The notes beneath the pieces are model-generated. The model was not told the origin of the DNA and did not search any database. It was given only the letters and a program-made list of their open reading frames with translations. 64,000 nt of DNA from Lentibacter algarum (GTDB lineage: Bacteria; Pseudomonadota; Alphaproteobacteria; Rhodobacterales; Rhodobacteraceae), in contig NZ_CP158687.1 of NCBI RefSeq assembly GCF_040580765.1, positions 2,604,001 to 2,668,000 of the forward strand, in the 5' to 3' direction. Both the position numbers and the translations under genes were made by a program. Positions 28,375 through 37,982 of the stretch are shown here, in pieces (positions within the stretch are counted from its first letter, which is position 1; every line of letters begins with the position of its first letter).

Positions 28375-29186
28375 CGCTTCGCCCTCCGCAAGCGTGGGTC
28401 AAGCCAGTCGCGCAAGCCGTCGCCCAAAAGGTTAAGCCCCAAAACCGTGAGCAAAATCGCAAGGCCAGGAAAGATCGCCAAATGCGGCTTAAAGCTAAAC
28501 ATTGTCTGGCTCTCCGCCAGCATCCTGCCCCAGCTAGGCGTCGGCGGCTGCGCCCCAAGCCCGACATAGCTCAGCCCCGCCTCGGCCAGAATGCCAAGCG
28601 AGAACTGGATCGTCCCTTGCACAATCAGCAAGTTGGTCACATTCGGCAGAATATGCTCAAAGCTGATCCGCGCCACACCCTTGCCAGACACACGCGCCGC
28701 CAAGACATAATCCCGCGTCCAAAGGCTCAAGGCCGCCCCGCGCACCAGCCGCGCAAACACGGGGATGTTGAATATCCCGATGGCAATAATAGCGTTCAGA
28801 GCGCTCGCCCCAAACACAGCCGTGATCATGATCGCAATGAGCAGACTCGGAAAGGCAAAGACAAGATCATTCCCGCGCATGATCACCTCGTCCAGAAGCG
28901 TCCCCGTGCGCGCCGCCGCAGCCAGCCCAAGCGGTACGCCCAGCAGCATGCCAATCCCCACAGCCACTACGGCCACAGCAATCGAGGTGCGCGCCCCGAC
29001 CATAATCATACTGAAAATATCACGGCCAAAATGGTCCGTGCCCAGCCAATGCGCAGCACTCGGTTCCTTCAGCTTGTTCGGAATATCAAGGCCAAGCACG
29101 TCATACGGCGTCCAGACAAAGCTCACGAGTGCGGCGATAACAAACACCGCCGAAAGCGCGGCCCCTATGATCAGCGAACGGTTCAT
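28371..29186 (-). CDS. ABC transporter permease, DppC type
   Basis: 271 residues, six hydrophobic segments: an N-terminal OppC-type segment (SLIIGAALSAVFVIAALVSF), then the BPD_transp_1 domain with the coupling loop (RGAALSLWTRDYVLAARVSG) and LGLNLLGDGLRDWLDP at the C-terminus. Overlaps both neighbours by ATGA junctions. Confidence 0.93.
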   Translation of the reverse strand: MNRSLIIGAALSAVFVIAALVSFVWTPYDVLGLDIPNKLKEPSAAHWLGTDHFGRDIFSMIMVGARTSIAVAVVAVGIGMLLGVPLGLAAAARTGTLLDEVIMRGNDLVFAFPSLLIAIMITAVFGASALNAIIAIGIFNIPVFARLVRGAALSLWTRDYVLAARVSGKGVARISFEHILPNVTNLLIVQGTIQFSLGILAEAGLSYVGLGAQPPTPSWGRMLAESQTMFSFKPHLAIFPGLAILLTVLGLNLLGDGLRDWLDPRLRRAKR

Positions 29187-30130
29187 GCCCGCACCCTCAG
29201 GCGCGGATCAACAACGGCATAAGCCACATCGACCAAAAAGTTCACAACAATCACGGCAAAGACCAGAAGCATCACCACGCTCTCGACAACAATAAGGTCG
29301 CGCGCGGCGATAGACTGAAACACAAGCCGCCCAAGGCCTGGCAGGAAGAAGACATTTTCAATGATAATCGCCCCCGCCATAAGAAAGGAAAACTGCAAGC
29401 CGATGATCGTCAGCACAGGAATAAGCGCATTGCGCAAAGCATGCCGCCAAAGCGCTTGGCGGCGGCTCAGCCCCTTGGCCCGCGCCGTGCGAATGTAATC
29501 CTCTCCCAGCGTGTCCAAAAGCGAGCTTCGCATCACCCGGGCCAAGATACTCGCCTGCGGCAAGGCCAGCGCAATCGCGGGCAGCGTCAGGCTCTTCATC
29601 GCTGGTCCAAAGCCCGCGTCCCAGCCCGCAAAGCCGCCCGCGCTAAACCAGCGCAAATTGATCGCGAAGACCAAAACCATCAACATCGCAAACCAGAAAT
29701 TCGGGATCGCCACGCCAAGCTGAGTAAAGCCCATCACCAAGATGTCAGCGAGGCTTCCCCGCTTGCTCGCCGCCCAAATCCCCGCAGGAAAAGCAATCAG
29801 CGTAGAAAGCGTCAGCGCATAGATTGCCAGCGGCAGACTGATCCACATCCGCTCGCCAATCATCTCGCTCACAGGTGTGCGATAAGTGTAAGATGTGCCA
29901 AAATCGCCGCGCAGCATCCCGCCGACCCAGCTTGCATAGCGCTCAAGCAACGTCCCGTTCAGCCCGAGCTGCTCGCGCAGCGCCGCTAGCGTGTCCTCCT
30001 GCGCATTCAAGCCAAGCATATAAGCCGCAGGATCGCCGGGCACGACCTCAACAAAAAGAAAGATCACAATAGAGGCCACAACAAGAGAAATAATGAGCGA
30101 AATCAAGCGCTTTGCCACAAATCTCAGCAT
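29183..30130 (-). CDS. ABC transporter permease, DppB type
   Basis: 315 residues from ATG 30130, preceded by GGAG; a GTG 27 bases earlier is the alternative. Starts MLRFVAKRLIS as most DppB/GsiC permeases. Six membrane segments and the coupling helix ([20 protein letters not shown]) are visible. Confidence 0.93.
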   Translation of the reverse strand: MLRFVAKRLISLIISLVVASIVIFLFVEVVPGDPAAYMLGLNAQEDTLAALREQLGLNGTLLERYASWVGGMLRGDFGTSYTYRTPVSEMIGERMWISLPLAIYALTLSTLIAFPAGIWAASKRGSLADILVMGFTQLGVAIPNFWFAMLMVLVFAINLRWFSAGGFAGWDAGFGPAMKSLTLPAIALALPQASILARVMRSSLLDTLGEDYIRTARAKGLSRRQALWRHALRNALIPVLTIIGLQFSFLMAGAIIIENVFFLPGLGRLVFQSIAARDLIVVESVVMLLVFAVIVVNFLVDVAYAVVDPRLRVRA

Positions 30131-30229
30131 GCGCTCCGCCCGCTCATTGCGCCTCACCCTGTCTTTCTATTCGCTCTAAATATCCAAAACCAGCGCCCGC
30201 AAAATACACAGGCGCTGGATTTGATTGGC

Positions 30230-31705
30230 TCACTCAGCCCAAGACACAGCTGTCATGTCGTTGGCCTGCGTCGGTGCATTTTCCCAAAGCCCCTGAACAC
30301 CCGCCTTAGCAATCGTCGGGATCGCAAGTTGGAAGAGATAGCCGTTCACATAATCGCCAGAAATCTTGCGCTGCATCTGCTCCAGAAGGGCCGAACGCTT
30401 GGCGGGGTCTGCCTCGGCCTCAAGCGCAGTGTTCATCGCTTGGAAATCCGCATCATCATACTGGAAATAATAGTCAGGGCGCGCGTAAATCCCGATATCC
30501 ATCGGCTCGGTGTGGCTCACAATCGTCAGGCCATAATCCTTGCCCTTGAACACTTCTTCAAGCCACTGCGCCCATTCCAGATTGGTGATCTCGGTCTGAA
30601 TACCCACCTCGCGCAGCTGCGCCGCAATGATCTCTCCACCACGACGTGCATATGAGGGCGGTGGCAGCTTCAGGGTTGTCGTGAAGCCTTCGGCAAAGCC
30701 CGCCTCCGCCAAAAGCGCCTTGGCTTTCTCGGGGTCATAGGCGCTGTCAGCAGTCAGATCGACATAGTCAGGATTGTGCGGCGCAAAATGCGTGCCAATC
30801 GGCGTCCCAAGTCCAAACATCGCGCCATCAATAATAGCCTGACGGTCAATCGCATGGGCCATCGCCTCACGCACCTTCACATTGTCAAACGGCGGCATCT
30901 TGTTGTTTGTGGACAGGATCGTTTCACCCTCGGTATTGCCCACAATAACTTGAAAGCGCGGATCCGCTTCAAATTGTGGCACGTTCTCAGGCGCGGGATA
31001 GCCCGCAAACACATCCACATCTTCCGCCATCACAGCAGCAAATGCCGCCGTCGGGTCGGAGATAAACTTGAACGTCACCTTATCAAGCTTGGCAGGCGTG
31101 CCCCAGTAGTCAGCGTTCTTCTCAAGCGTGATATTGTCGCCCTGAACCCAGTTGGCAAACTTGAAGGCGCCTGTGCCGACAGGGGCCTGCTTAATGTTTT
31201 CGATGCTCTCTGGCGCGACAATCACAGCGTCACCCCAAGCCAGATTGAACAGAAGCGAGCCATTCGGCGCGCTCAGAGTGATCTTAACAGTGCTCGCGTC
31301 GACCGCCTCAACATCAGCAATGCTTGCAAACAGTGCTTTCTGCGCATTGGCGCTGTCTTCAGCACGGGCGCGATCAAGGCTAAACTTGACGTCTTCCGCG
31401 TCCATGGTGGTGCCGTCATGAAAGGTGACCCCCTCGGCAAGCTTGAACGTATAGGTCAGCCCGTCATCCGAAATCACCCAGCTCTGCGCGAGACCCGGAA
31501 TGATCGAGCCATCAGACGCGAAGCGTGTGAGCCCTTCAAAGACGTTGGAGTACAGGACAGAGTCAATCGCGCCAGCGGCGGCACTTGTCGGGTCGAGATG
31601 TGGCGGCTCAAGCTGCATCGCCAGCGTGATATCGCTCTTGGCCATTGCGCCAGTGGCCACGATCATTGCCAAAGCGCTCGCCGTCGCAAATTTCATCAGT
31701 CTCAT
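30230..31705 (-). CDS. ABC transporter substrate-binding protein, SBP_bac_5 family
   Basis: 491 residues from ATG 31705 (GGGAGAGAG upstream). Signal peptide about 1-23 (ALAMIVATGAMA), then the peptide-binding fold: PPHLDPTSAAAGAIDSVLY, LAEGVTFHDGTTMDAEDV. First gene of the operon with two permeases, fused ATPase, ALDH, unknown exported protein and SDR. Ligand unknown: peptides or another amine-containing compound are both possible given the dehydrogenases. Confidence 0.93.
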   Translation of the reverse strand: MRLMKFATASALAMIVATGAMAKSDITLAMQLEPPHLDPTSAAAGAIDSVLYSNVFEGLTRFASDGSIIPGLAQSWVISDDGLTYTFKLAEGVTFHDGTTMDAEDVKFSLDRARAEDSANAQKALFASIADVEAVDASTVKITLSAPNGSLLFNLAWGDAVIVAPESIENIKQAPVGTGAFKFANWVQGDNITLEKNADYWGTPAKLDKVTFKFISDPTAAFAAVMAEDVDVFAGYPAPENVPQFEADPRFQVIVGNTEGETILSTNNKMPPFDNVKVREAMAHAIDRQAIIDGAMFGLGTPIGTHFAPHNPDYVDLTADSAYDPEKAKALLAEAGFAEGFTTTLKLPPPSYARRGGEIIAAQLREVGIQTEITNLEWAQWLEEVFKGKDYGLTIVSHTEPMDIGIYARPDYYFQYDDADFQAMNTALEAEADPAKRSALLEQMQRKISGDYVNGYLFQLAIPTIAKAGVQGLWENAPTQANDMTAVSWAE

Positions 31706-31761
31706 CGTCTCTCTCCCTTTGGTCAGGCCACTCCATAGCCCGTTTGTGCAAGTTTGCCCCC

Positions 31762-31817
31762 GAACAGGCAGACTCTTCAAGTGCTAACTCCAGAACACGC
31801 GCCCAGAACGGGCAGAC
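31762..31817. repeat. Short direct repeat upstream of the ABC operon
   Basis: GAACAGGCAGAC (31764-31775 region) and GAACGGGCAGAC (31806-31817) differ at one base and lie about 43 bases apart, roughly four helical turns. They are between the SBP start and the palindrome at 31836. Possible regulator sites. Confidence 0.35.
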
Positions 31818-31835
31818 AGGCCACCTGCGTTAGCC

Positions 31836-31847
31836 GTGCGAACGCAC
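31836..31847. promoter_or_regulatory. Palindrome GTGCGAACGCAC
   Basis: Perfect 5-base arms around AA, about 130 bases upstream of the SBP start. Half-site GTGC is shared with the array at 31888-31916. Confidence 0.4.
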
Positions 31848-31887
31848 CATTAAGTTAACTCTCGTTCATAATTTGCCTGTTTCGGCG

Positions 31888-31916
31888 GTGCACGCCTTGT
31901 GCACGCATCGTGCACG
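31888..31916. promoter_or_regulatory. Three GTGCACG sites at exact 11-bp spacing
   Basis: GTGCACG begins at 31888, 31899 and 31910. GTGCAC is itself palindromic, and one helical turn separates the copies, so all face the same side of the DNA. They lie about 185-210 bases upstream of the ABC operon start and 59 bases beyond the M20 hydrolase stop. Likely a cooperative operator or upstream activator site. Confidence 0.55.
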
Positions 31917-31974
31917 GAAAACACCCCCCTAGAATCAGCGTTTTTTGAGGTCGTTAACTATGCGGTGCGGTGCG

Positions 31975-33264
31975 TTAATTTTCCCGCCCGTCCAGCAGGT
32001 CCAAAAGGCTCCTCGCCATCACCTGCGCGCTCTGTACCATCTCGTCAATTCCGACATATTCATCAGGCTTATGCGCAAGGTCCAGAATGCCAGGCCCATA
32101 GGCAATACAGTTTTTCAACCGCCCGATACGGTCAATGTGTTTTTGGTCATAAGTCCCTGGGGAAACAACATAATCTGCCTCTTTTCCCATAATATCACTG
32201 ATCGCCCGAGCAACAGATTGCACCACAGGCGCGCTCTTTTCAGTCATCGTGGGCAAGACCCGCTGAAGTTCTCGCACATTAAAGGTAAAGTTCTCGCGCT
32301 CCGATTGCACATGCCTGAGCAGCCCGTGAATCTCTTCCTGCACCTCGTCGATATCCTCTTCAATCAGGAACCGGCGATCAATCACCATACGGCAGCTATC
32401 AGGCACGCAAGGGCTTGGTAAACCAGTATAATCTGGGTCTTGCTCGGCCTCGCCCCCATGGATCGAGTTGATGTTCATCGTGCTCTGCTTCGCCCCTTCA
32501 GGGACAACAGGCATATCCGTGCGTTTCAGCGCCAAAGCAGGAAAAAGCGAGCGTTCCATCTCGCTCACAACAGCCCCCATATGGCGCACAGCGCAGTCGC
32601 CAAGGAAGGGCATAGAGCCATGCGCAATCTCGCCATAAGTTTCGATTTCCGCCCACCAGACGCCCCTGTGCCCAAGGCAAATGCGGTCGTGACCGAGCGG
32701 TTCAGGGATGATCACATGGTGCACTTTTTCGGGGTTGAAATAGCCTTTCTCGGCCAGATACGCCACGCCGCCAAAGCCGCCACTTTCCTCATCAGCCGTG
32801 CCAGATATCTCGATAGCCCCTGCAAAATCGGGGCAAATGGCAATAAAGGCCTCGGCAGCCACAATGCTTGCCGCCAGCCCGCCTTTCATATCGCAGGCCC
32901 CGCGCCCGTAAACCTTGCCGTCGATCACCTCGCCGCCAAACGGGTCAGTGGTCCAGCCACGCCCCACTTCCACGATGTCGATGTGGGAGTTGAAGTGCAC
33001 ACACTCCCCGCCGCGCGGCCCCTCTTTGCGGGCCACAATGTTCCAGCGCGGATAGCGATCCGAATCGCCCAACGCACCCTTGGCGCGGATGAGTTCTGTA
33101 TGGAAACCACTCTTTAACAGGCGGCGATCAAGATAGTCACATATCTCGCGATAGTTTTCCCCCGGCGGATTCAACGTCGGAATTTTTATGAGGTCCTGAC
33201 ACAGCTCTACAAGGTCATCCCGCCGTGCGGCAATCTCTGCGCTCAATCGGTCAGCAAGGCTCAT
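31975..33264 (-). CDS. M20 family deacylase/peptidase (ArgE/DapE type)
   Basis: 429 residues from ATG 33264, which has AAGGAGA upstream; a longer frame would run into rpe. Metal-site motifs: CVHFNSHIDIVEVG (His and Asp), GRGACDMKGGL, and GTADEESGGFGG with catalytic Glu-Glu. Hydrolyses an N-acyl amino acid or dipeptide. Placed 58 bases after rpe and upstream of the ABC operon, so it may process the imported compound. Confidence 0.88.
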   Translation of the reverse strand: MSLADRLSAEIAARRDDLVELCQDLIKIPTLNPPGENYREICDYLDRRLLKSGFHTELIRAKGALGDSDRYPRWNIVARKEGPRGGECVHFNSHIDIVEVGRGWTTDPFGGEVIDGKVYGRGACDMKGGLAASIVAAEAFIAICPDFAGAIEISGTADEESGGFGGVAYLAEKGYFNPEKVHHVIIPEPLGHDRICLGHRGVWWAEIETYGEIAHGSMPFLGDCAVRHMGAVVSEMERSLFPALALKRTDMPVVPEGAKQSTMNINSIHGGEAEQDPDYTGLPSPCVPDSCRMVIDRRFLIEEDIDEVQEEIHGLLRHVQSERENFTFNVRELQRVLPTMTEKSAPVVQSVARAISDIMGKEADYVVSPGTYDQKHIDRIGRLKNCIAYGPGILDLAHKPDEYVGIDEMVQSAQVMARSLLDLLDGREN

Positions 33265-33322
33265 AGCTCGTCTCCTTAGAGGCGTACTATGCGAAGCTCG
33301 CTGACCATGTTCAAGAGCCGCC

Positions 33323-34006
33323 TTAAAGCGCGGCGTTTGCCGCCGCTTTGATCGCGCGTATGTTTTCGCCGTACACTTCGGGGCGAGACACCGAGCCACC
33401 ACGGAACACAGCCGATCCCGCAACCAGCACATCCGCTCCTGCCGCAGCCATGAGAGGTGCAGTGTTCGGGTCCATCCCGCCATCAATCTCGATATGAATC
33501 TCGCGGTCCCCGATCATCTCGCGAAGCGCGCGCACCTTGCCTGTCATGTCGATGTATTTCTGCCCGCCAAAGCCAGGGTTCACCGTCATCACACAAATAA
33601 GATCAGTTAACTCAAGCAGATGCGCAACAGCATCCGCTGGCGTGCCTGGGTTAAGCGCCACACCGGCTTTCATCCCTGCACCCTTAATCGCCTGCAAAGT
33701 ACGGTGAATATGTGGTCCCGCCTCGATATGCGCGGTCAAGACATCAGCCCCTGCATCGGCATAGGCGTCGATGTACTGGTCCACAGGCGAGATCATAAGA
33801 TGAACGTCCATCACTGTCTTCACATGCGGACGAAACGCCTTCACAGCCATAGGCCCAAAGGTGAGGTTGGGCACAAAATGCCCGTCCATCACATCAATAT
33901 GCACCCAATCCGCGCCCTGCGCCTCAATCGCCTGAATTTCTTGGCCAAAGTTGGCAAAATCTGCACTCAGAATAGAGGGGGCAATCTTAATATTACGATC
34001 AAACAT
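33323..34006 (-). CDS. rpe: Ribulose-phosphate 3-epimerase
   Basis: 227 residues from ATG 34006, giving the standard N-terminus [17 protein letters not shown]. Motifs: [24 protein letters not shown] and EIDGG with the metal-binding His/Asp residues. Its start overlaps the fba stop by eight bases. Interconverts ribulose 5-phosphate and xylulose 5-phosphate. An ATG 18 bases upstream is an alternative start. Confidence 0.95.
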   Translation of the reverse strand: MFDRNIKIAPSILSADFANFGQEIQAIEAQGADWVHIDVMDGHFVPNLTFGPMAVKAFRPHVKTVMDVHLMISPVDQYIDAYADAGADVLTAHIEAGPHIHRTLQAIKGAGMKAGVALNPGTPADAVAHLLELTDLICVMTVNPGFGGQKYIDMTGKVRALREMIGDREIHIEIDGGMDPNTAPLMAAAGADVLVAGSAVFRGGSVSRPEVYGENIRAIKAAANAAL

Positions 34007-35054
34007 CAAGTGATCCACTGTCATAGCGTTTCGCCATCGCGTCCATGCTGAGCGGGGTAATCTTGTCCGCATTTCCAGCTGTACCAAAGCGTTCAAAACG
34101 GTCCAGACAGACCTCTTCCATCGCTTCCATGGCAGGGATCATAAACTTGCGCGGGTCAAATTCCTTGGGCATATCCTTGGCAATTTTGCGCCATGTCCCC
34201 GTGATGGCCATACGATTGTCCGTGTCGATATTGACCTTGCGTACGCCTGACTTGATGCCGCGCTCGATCTCTTCGACAGGTACGCCATATGTCTGCGGCA
34301 TCTCTCCGCCATATTCGTTGATCAAGTCCTGCAAATATTGCGGCACGCTTGAGGATCCATGCATCACAAGATGCACATTCGGGATCTTCGCATGGATCTC
34401 TTCAATCCGCTTGATCGCAAGGGTTTCGCCCGTTGGTTTTTTGGAGAATTTATACGCGCCGTGGCTCGTACCACATGCAATCGCAAGCGCGTCTACCTGC
34501 GTAAGCTTCACAAACTCTGCCGCCTCGTCAGGGTCGGTCAGCAGCTGATCTTCGCTCAGCTTACCACTCGCGCCAGAGCCGTCTTCTTCAGCGGCTTCCC
34601 CTGTCTCAAGGCTTCCCAAAACGCCGAGTTCACCCTCAACAGACGCCCCAACCCAATGGGCCATCTGCGCGACTTTCTTGGTGATATCGACGTTATAATC
34701 CCAGTCCGCAGGCGTCTTCATATCCGCTTCCAAAGAGCCATCCATCATCACAGATGTGAAGCCATGCTTGATCGCCGAAAGACAGGTCTGTTCGTTATTT
34801 CCGTGGTCCTGGTGCATACAAAGTGGAATAGCAGGGTACATCTCAGCAAGCGCTCGGATGATATGCGCAAGCATCACATCGCCAGCATAGGCGCGCGCAC
34901 CCCGACTCGCCTGCATAATCACTGGCGCATTCGCCTTCTCGGCCGCTTTCATAATAGCGAGCCCTTGCTCCATGTTGTTGATGTTGAATGCCGGCACGCC
35001 GTAGTCATTTTCAGCAGCATGGTCGAGCAATTGGCGAAGCGTAATAAGAGCCAT
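33999..35054 (-). CDS. fba: Class II fructose-bisphosphate aldolase
   Basis: 351 residues, the long Calvin-cycle-like (CbbA) subtype. Zinc motif [11 protein letters not shown] near 76-86, catalytic DGSLEAD, and the sugar-binding [10 protein letters not shown] near the C-terminal third. Cleaves or forms fructose 1,6-bisphosphate. Coupled to rpe and downstream of fbp. Confidence 0.96.
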   Translation of the reverse strand: MALITLRQLLDHAAENDYGVPAFNINNMEQGLAIMKAAEKANAPVIMQASRGARAYAGDVMLAHIIRALAEMYPAIPLCMHQDHGNNEQTCLSAIKHGFTSVMMDGSLEADMKTPADWDYNVDITKKVAQMAHWVGASVEGELGVLGSLETGEAAEEDGSGASGKLSEDQLLTDPDEAAEFVKLTQVDALAIACGTSHGAYKFSKKPTGETLAIKRIEEIHAKIPNVHLVMHGSSSVPQYLQDLINEYGGEMPQTYGVPVEEIERGIKSGVRKVNIDTDNRMAITGTWRKIAKDMPKEFDPRKFMIPAMEAMEEVCLDRFERFGTAGNADKITPLSMDAMAKRYDSGSLDV

Positions 35055-35164
35055 CAGGAACCTCGTGATGTAAAAAAGCAGATTTGCGCCTGCTTATCAC
35101 GCCTCCCGCCAAAAGAGCCAGCCCGTTAGCGAAAACAAAACATTCGAAAGCGGGACAATCCCTG

Positions 35165-35243
35165 ATCTTTTTCTTTCCAAAAATATCCCGGGGGTTGGGC
35201 GCAGCGCCCCCAACCGGTCGGATGGCCCAAAGGGCCATTCGAA
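35165..35243. repeat. Composite intergenic repeat after fbp
   Basis: Module 1 at 35165-35195: TCTTTTTCTTTCC, AATATCCC, GGGGGTT. A hairpin with arms GGTTGGG (35193-35199) and CCCAACC (35209-35215). Module 2 at 35216-35243: TCGGATGGCCC, loop AAA, GGGCCATTCGA. Abuts the fbp stop codon. Confidence 0.75.
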
Positions 35244-35244
35244 T

Positions 35245-36183
35245 TCAGGCCTCGTAATGCGCCTTCACGCTCGCGACCTCATCACTTGAGCCAAAAATAA
35301 ATGGCGTGCGCGCGTGCAGCTCTGGGGCAGTCTTGTCCAAAATCCGCACCTCCCCGTCATGCGCGGCTCCCCCCGCCTGCTCAATCAAAAAGGCAATCGG
35401 CGCACACTCATAAAGCATGCGCAGGCGTCCGTTTTCATAGCCTTTGCGCGCATCTGCAGGATAAAGAAACACACCACCGCGGGTCAGTATACGGTGGGTT
35501 TCCGCCACAAGGCTCGCAACCCATCTCATATTCATGTTCTTTCCCTTTGCCCCCGTCTCTCCAGCCTCACACTCTTCAATATAAGCCTTCGCGCCAGACA
35601 CCCAGTGACGACGGTTACTCGCATTGATCGCGTATTCCTTCGTCGCAGCAGGGATTTTTTTGTCGGTCTCGACAAGGACAAACTCGCCCGTCTCGGGGTC
35701 CATCGCATAGATCAGAACACCGTCATCAAAGGTCACAGCCATGCCTGTTTGCGGCCCAAACACGATGTAACCCCCAGCCACTTGCTCTCCCGCAGGCCGC
35801 AAGAAGCTCTCTTCCGCGCCGTCCTTTGCTTCAAAGATCGAGAAGATCGTCCCAATAGAGACGTTCACATCAATATTGGAAGACCCATCAAGCGGATCAA
35901 TCGCCAAAGCATATTTCCCCGCACCAAGATCAAGCACACCCTCTTGTTCCTCGGAGGCATAAAAGCGCACAGCCGTATCGCGCAGCGCGGCCTCAAACAT
36001 CTCGTCCGCCATGACATCAAGCGCCTTTTGCCCGTCGCCATCACTGTTCTCACCCACTTCAACACTGAGCGAGTCGCCCAGCGCACCACGTGCAATGATC
36101 GCGGCAACGTCACGCCCGACACGGGTCAACGCCTCCATCACAGGCAGCAAATCGGCGGGGATATGATCGGGTGAAAGAGGCAT
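35245..36183 (-). CDS. fbp: Class I fructose-1,6-bisphosphatase
   Basis: 312 residues of class I FBPase. Metal-site residues in ASEEQEG (Glu) and AIDPLDGSSNIDVNVS; C-terminal sugar-phosphate site around ARKGYENGRLRMLYECAP. Works in gluconeogenesis. Heads the fbp-fba-rpe run on the minus strand, though separated from fba by a 190-bp gap with a terminator-like repeat. Confidence 0.96.
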   Translation of the reverse strand: MPLSPDHIPADLLPVMEALTRVGRDVAAIIARGALGDSLSVEVGENSDGDGQKALDVMADEMFEAALRDTAVRFYASEEQEGVLDLGAGKYALAIDPLDGSSNIDVNVSIGTIFSIFEAKDGAEESFLRPAGEQVAGGYIVFGPQTGMAVTFDDGVLIYAMDPETGEFVLVETDKKIPAATKEYAINASNRRHWVSGAKAYIEECEAGETGAKGKNMNMRWVASLVAETHRILTRGGVFLYPADARKGYENGRLRMLYECAPIAFLIEQAGGAAHDGEVRILDKTAPELHARTPFIFGSSDEVASVKAHYEA

Positions 36184-36347
36184 GGACTGATTCCTTTAAA
36201 CTGTCTGTTCTCCCTATCACAGATTTCTGGCAGGATTTGAATCCCCTGTTCCGTCGCAACGTCACGAGCACAGCCCCCGCGAAACAGGCTTGGAGTTCGC
36301 CCTGTCTCACGGTTAGGCTTGCGCAAAACAAACGGGAGGAGGCCCCA

Positions 36348-37982
36348 ATGAAGGGCATGATGATGCAGCAGTCGCTGTTGATCAGTGATATTTTGAACTA
36401 CGCCGCCGATGCACATGGCGACAGTGAGATCATATCAGTGCGCACCGAAGGCGACCTTCACCGCCAAACCTACCGTGAAACAGCGGCACGTGTGGCCCAG
36501 CTTGCACATGCACTCAAAGCCAAAGGCATCGAGACAGGGGATCGCGTGGCGACCCTTGCTTGGAACGGCTACCGCCATTTTGAACTTTACTATGGCGTCT
36601 CGGGCATCGGCGCGGTCGTGCACACAATCAACCCGCGCCTATCCCCCGAACAGCTAATCTATATCGTCAACCATGCCTCCGATAAGATGCTCTTCACCGA
36701 TGTTACATTTGTGCCGCTTCTGGAGGCTGTGAAAGATCACCTGCCCCAAGGCCTCACCTACGTGGTCATGACGGACCGCGCCCATATGCCTGAGAATACG
36801 CTTGGCGCGCTCTGCTATGAGGAGCTTCTCCAAGGGCAGCCAGAGCATATCGACTGGCCACAGATGGACGAAAATACAGCCGCCGCGCTTTGTTATACTT
36901 CCGGCACAACAGGCAATCCGAAAGGCGCGCTTTACTCGCATCGCTCCACAGTGCTGCACGCGCTTTTCGTCACGCTGGTGCTCGGCGCGGGCTATCCGCC
37001 TGCCTCCAAAATTCTCCCCGTCGTGCCACAGTTTCACGTCAACGCATGGGGTCTGCCCTATGCGGCTCCGCTCATGGGTCACTCCCTTGTCATGCCCGGT
37101 GGTGCGCTTGATGGCCCCAGTCTCTTCAAGCTCATGGACAGCGAAAAGGTCTTCTCCGCTTGGGGCGTGCCAACGGTCTGGCAGGGCCTCATGACCGAGA
37201 TCAAAGCTCAGCGCCGCAAGCCAGAAGGTTTCTCTGAAGTCGTGGTTGGCGGCTCGGCTGCACCTCGCTCTATGATTGAAGGTTTTGAGAAATTAAGCGT
37301 CGATGTCGTTCATGCATGGGGCATGACCGAGATGAGCCCAATCGGCACCCACGGCAAAATGCCCGAATGGGTTAAGTCGAAAAGCTTTGACGAGCAAATC
37401 GACAAAAAGTCTCTGCAAGGCCGCCGCATGTTCGGTGTTGACCTCAAAATCAACGACGAAGACGGCAACCGCCTCCCCCATGATGGCGCCGCTGCTGGCG
37501 AGCTCTTCGTGCGCGGCAACGGGATCATCTCGGGCTACTACAACAACGAAGAGGCGAACAAATCCGCCTTTGACGCCGAAGGCTGGTTTGGCACAGGCGA
37601 TATCGCCAGCATCGATGCGCAGGGTTTCCTCAACATTCAGGACCGCGCCAAGGATCTGGTGAAATCAGGGGGCGAGTGGATCAGCTCAATTGATCTAGAA
37701 AACACAGCTATCTCTCACCCCGATATCGCCAGCTGCGCCGTCATTGCGATAGCTCACCCCAAATGGGACGAGCGGCCCGTTCTTGTCGCCGTGCCTGCGG
37801 GTGAGGCGCGGCCCAGCCTTGAAGAACTGCACGCGCATATGGCCGAGCATTTCGCCAAATGGCAGCTGCCTGATGATCTGGTCTGGGTCGAAGCCCTGCC
37901 ACTTACCGCGACAGGCAAGGTGAGCAAACTCACCCTACGAAAACAATTTGAAGATTACACACTTCCGGAGCTGCGCACATGA
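36348..37982 (+). CDS. AMP-forming fatty-acyl-CoA synthetase
   Basis: 544 residues from ATG 36348, set by GGGAGGAGG nine bases upstream (a longer frame begins inside the divergent fbp). P-loop YTSGTTGNPKG at 183-193, HAWGMTEMSPIG near 325 and a C-terminal lysine motif ATGKVSKL near 521. Activates a medium- or long-chain acid to its CoA thioester. First gene of a seven-gene operon joined almost entirely by overlaps. Confidence 0.93.
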   Translation: MKGMMMQQSLLISDILNYAADAHGDSEIISVRTEGDLHRQTYRETAARVAQLAHALKAKGIETGDRVATLAWNGYRHFELYYGVSGIGAVVHTINPRLSPEQLIYIVNHASDKMLFTDVTFVPLLEAVKDHLPQGLTYVVMTDRAHMPENTLGALCYEELLQGQPEHIDWPQMDENTAAALCYTSGTTGNPKGALYSHRSTVLHALFVTLVLGAGYPPASKILPVVPQFHVNAWGLPYAAPLMGHSLVMPGGALDGPSLFKLMDSEKVFSAWGVPTVWQGLMTEIKAQRRKPEGFSEVVVGGSAAPRSMIEGFEKLSVDVVHAWGMTEMSPIGTHGKMPEWVKSKSFDEQIDKKSLQGRRMFGVDLKINDEDGNRLPHDGAAAGELFVRGNGIISGYYNNEEANKSAFDAEGWFGTGDIASIDAQGFLNIQDRAKDLVKSGGEWISSIDLENTAISHPDIASCAVIAIAHPKWDERPVLVAVPAGEARPSLEELHAHMAEHFAKWQLPDDLVWVEALPLTATGKVSKLTLRKQFEDYTLPELRT

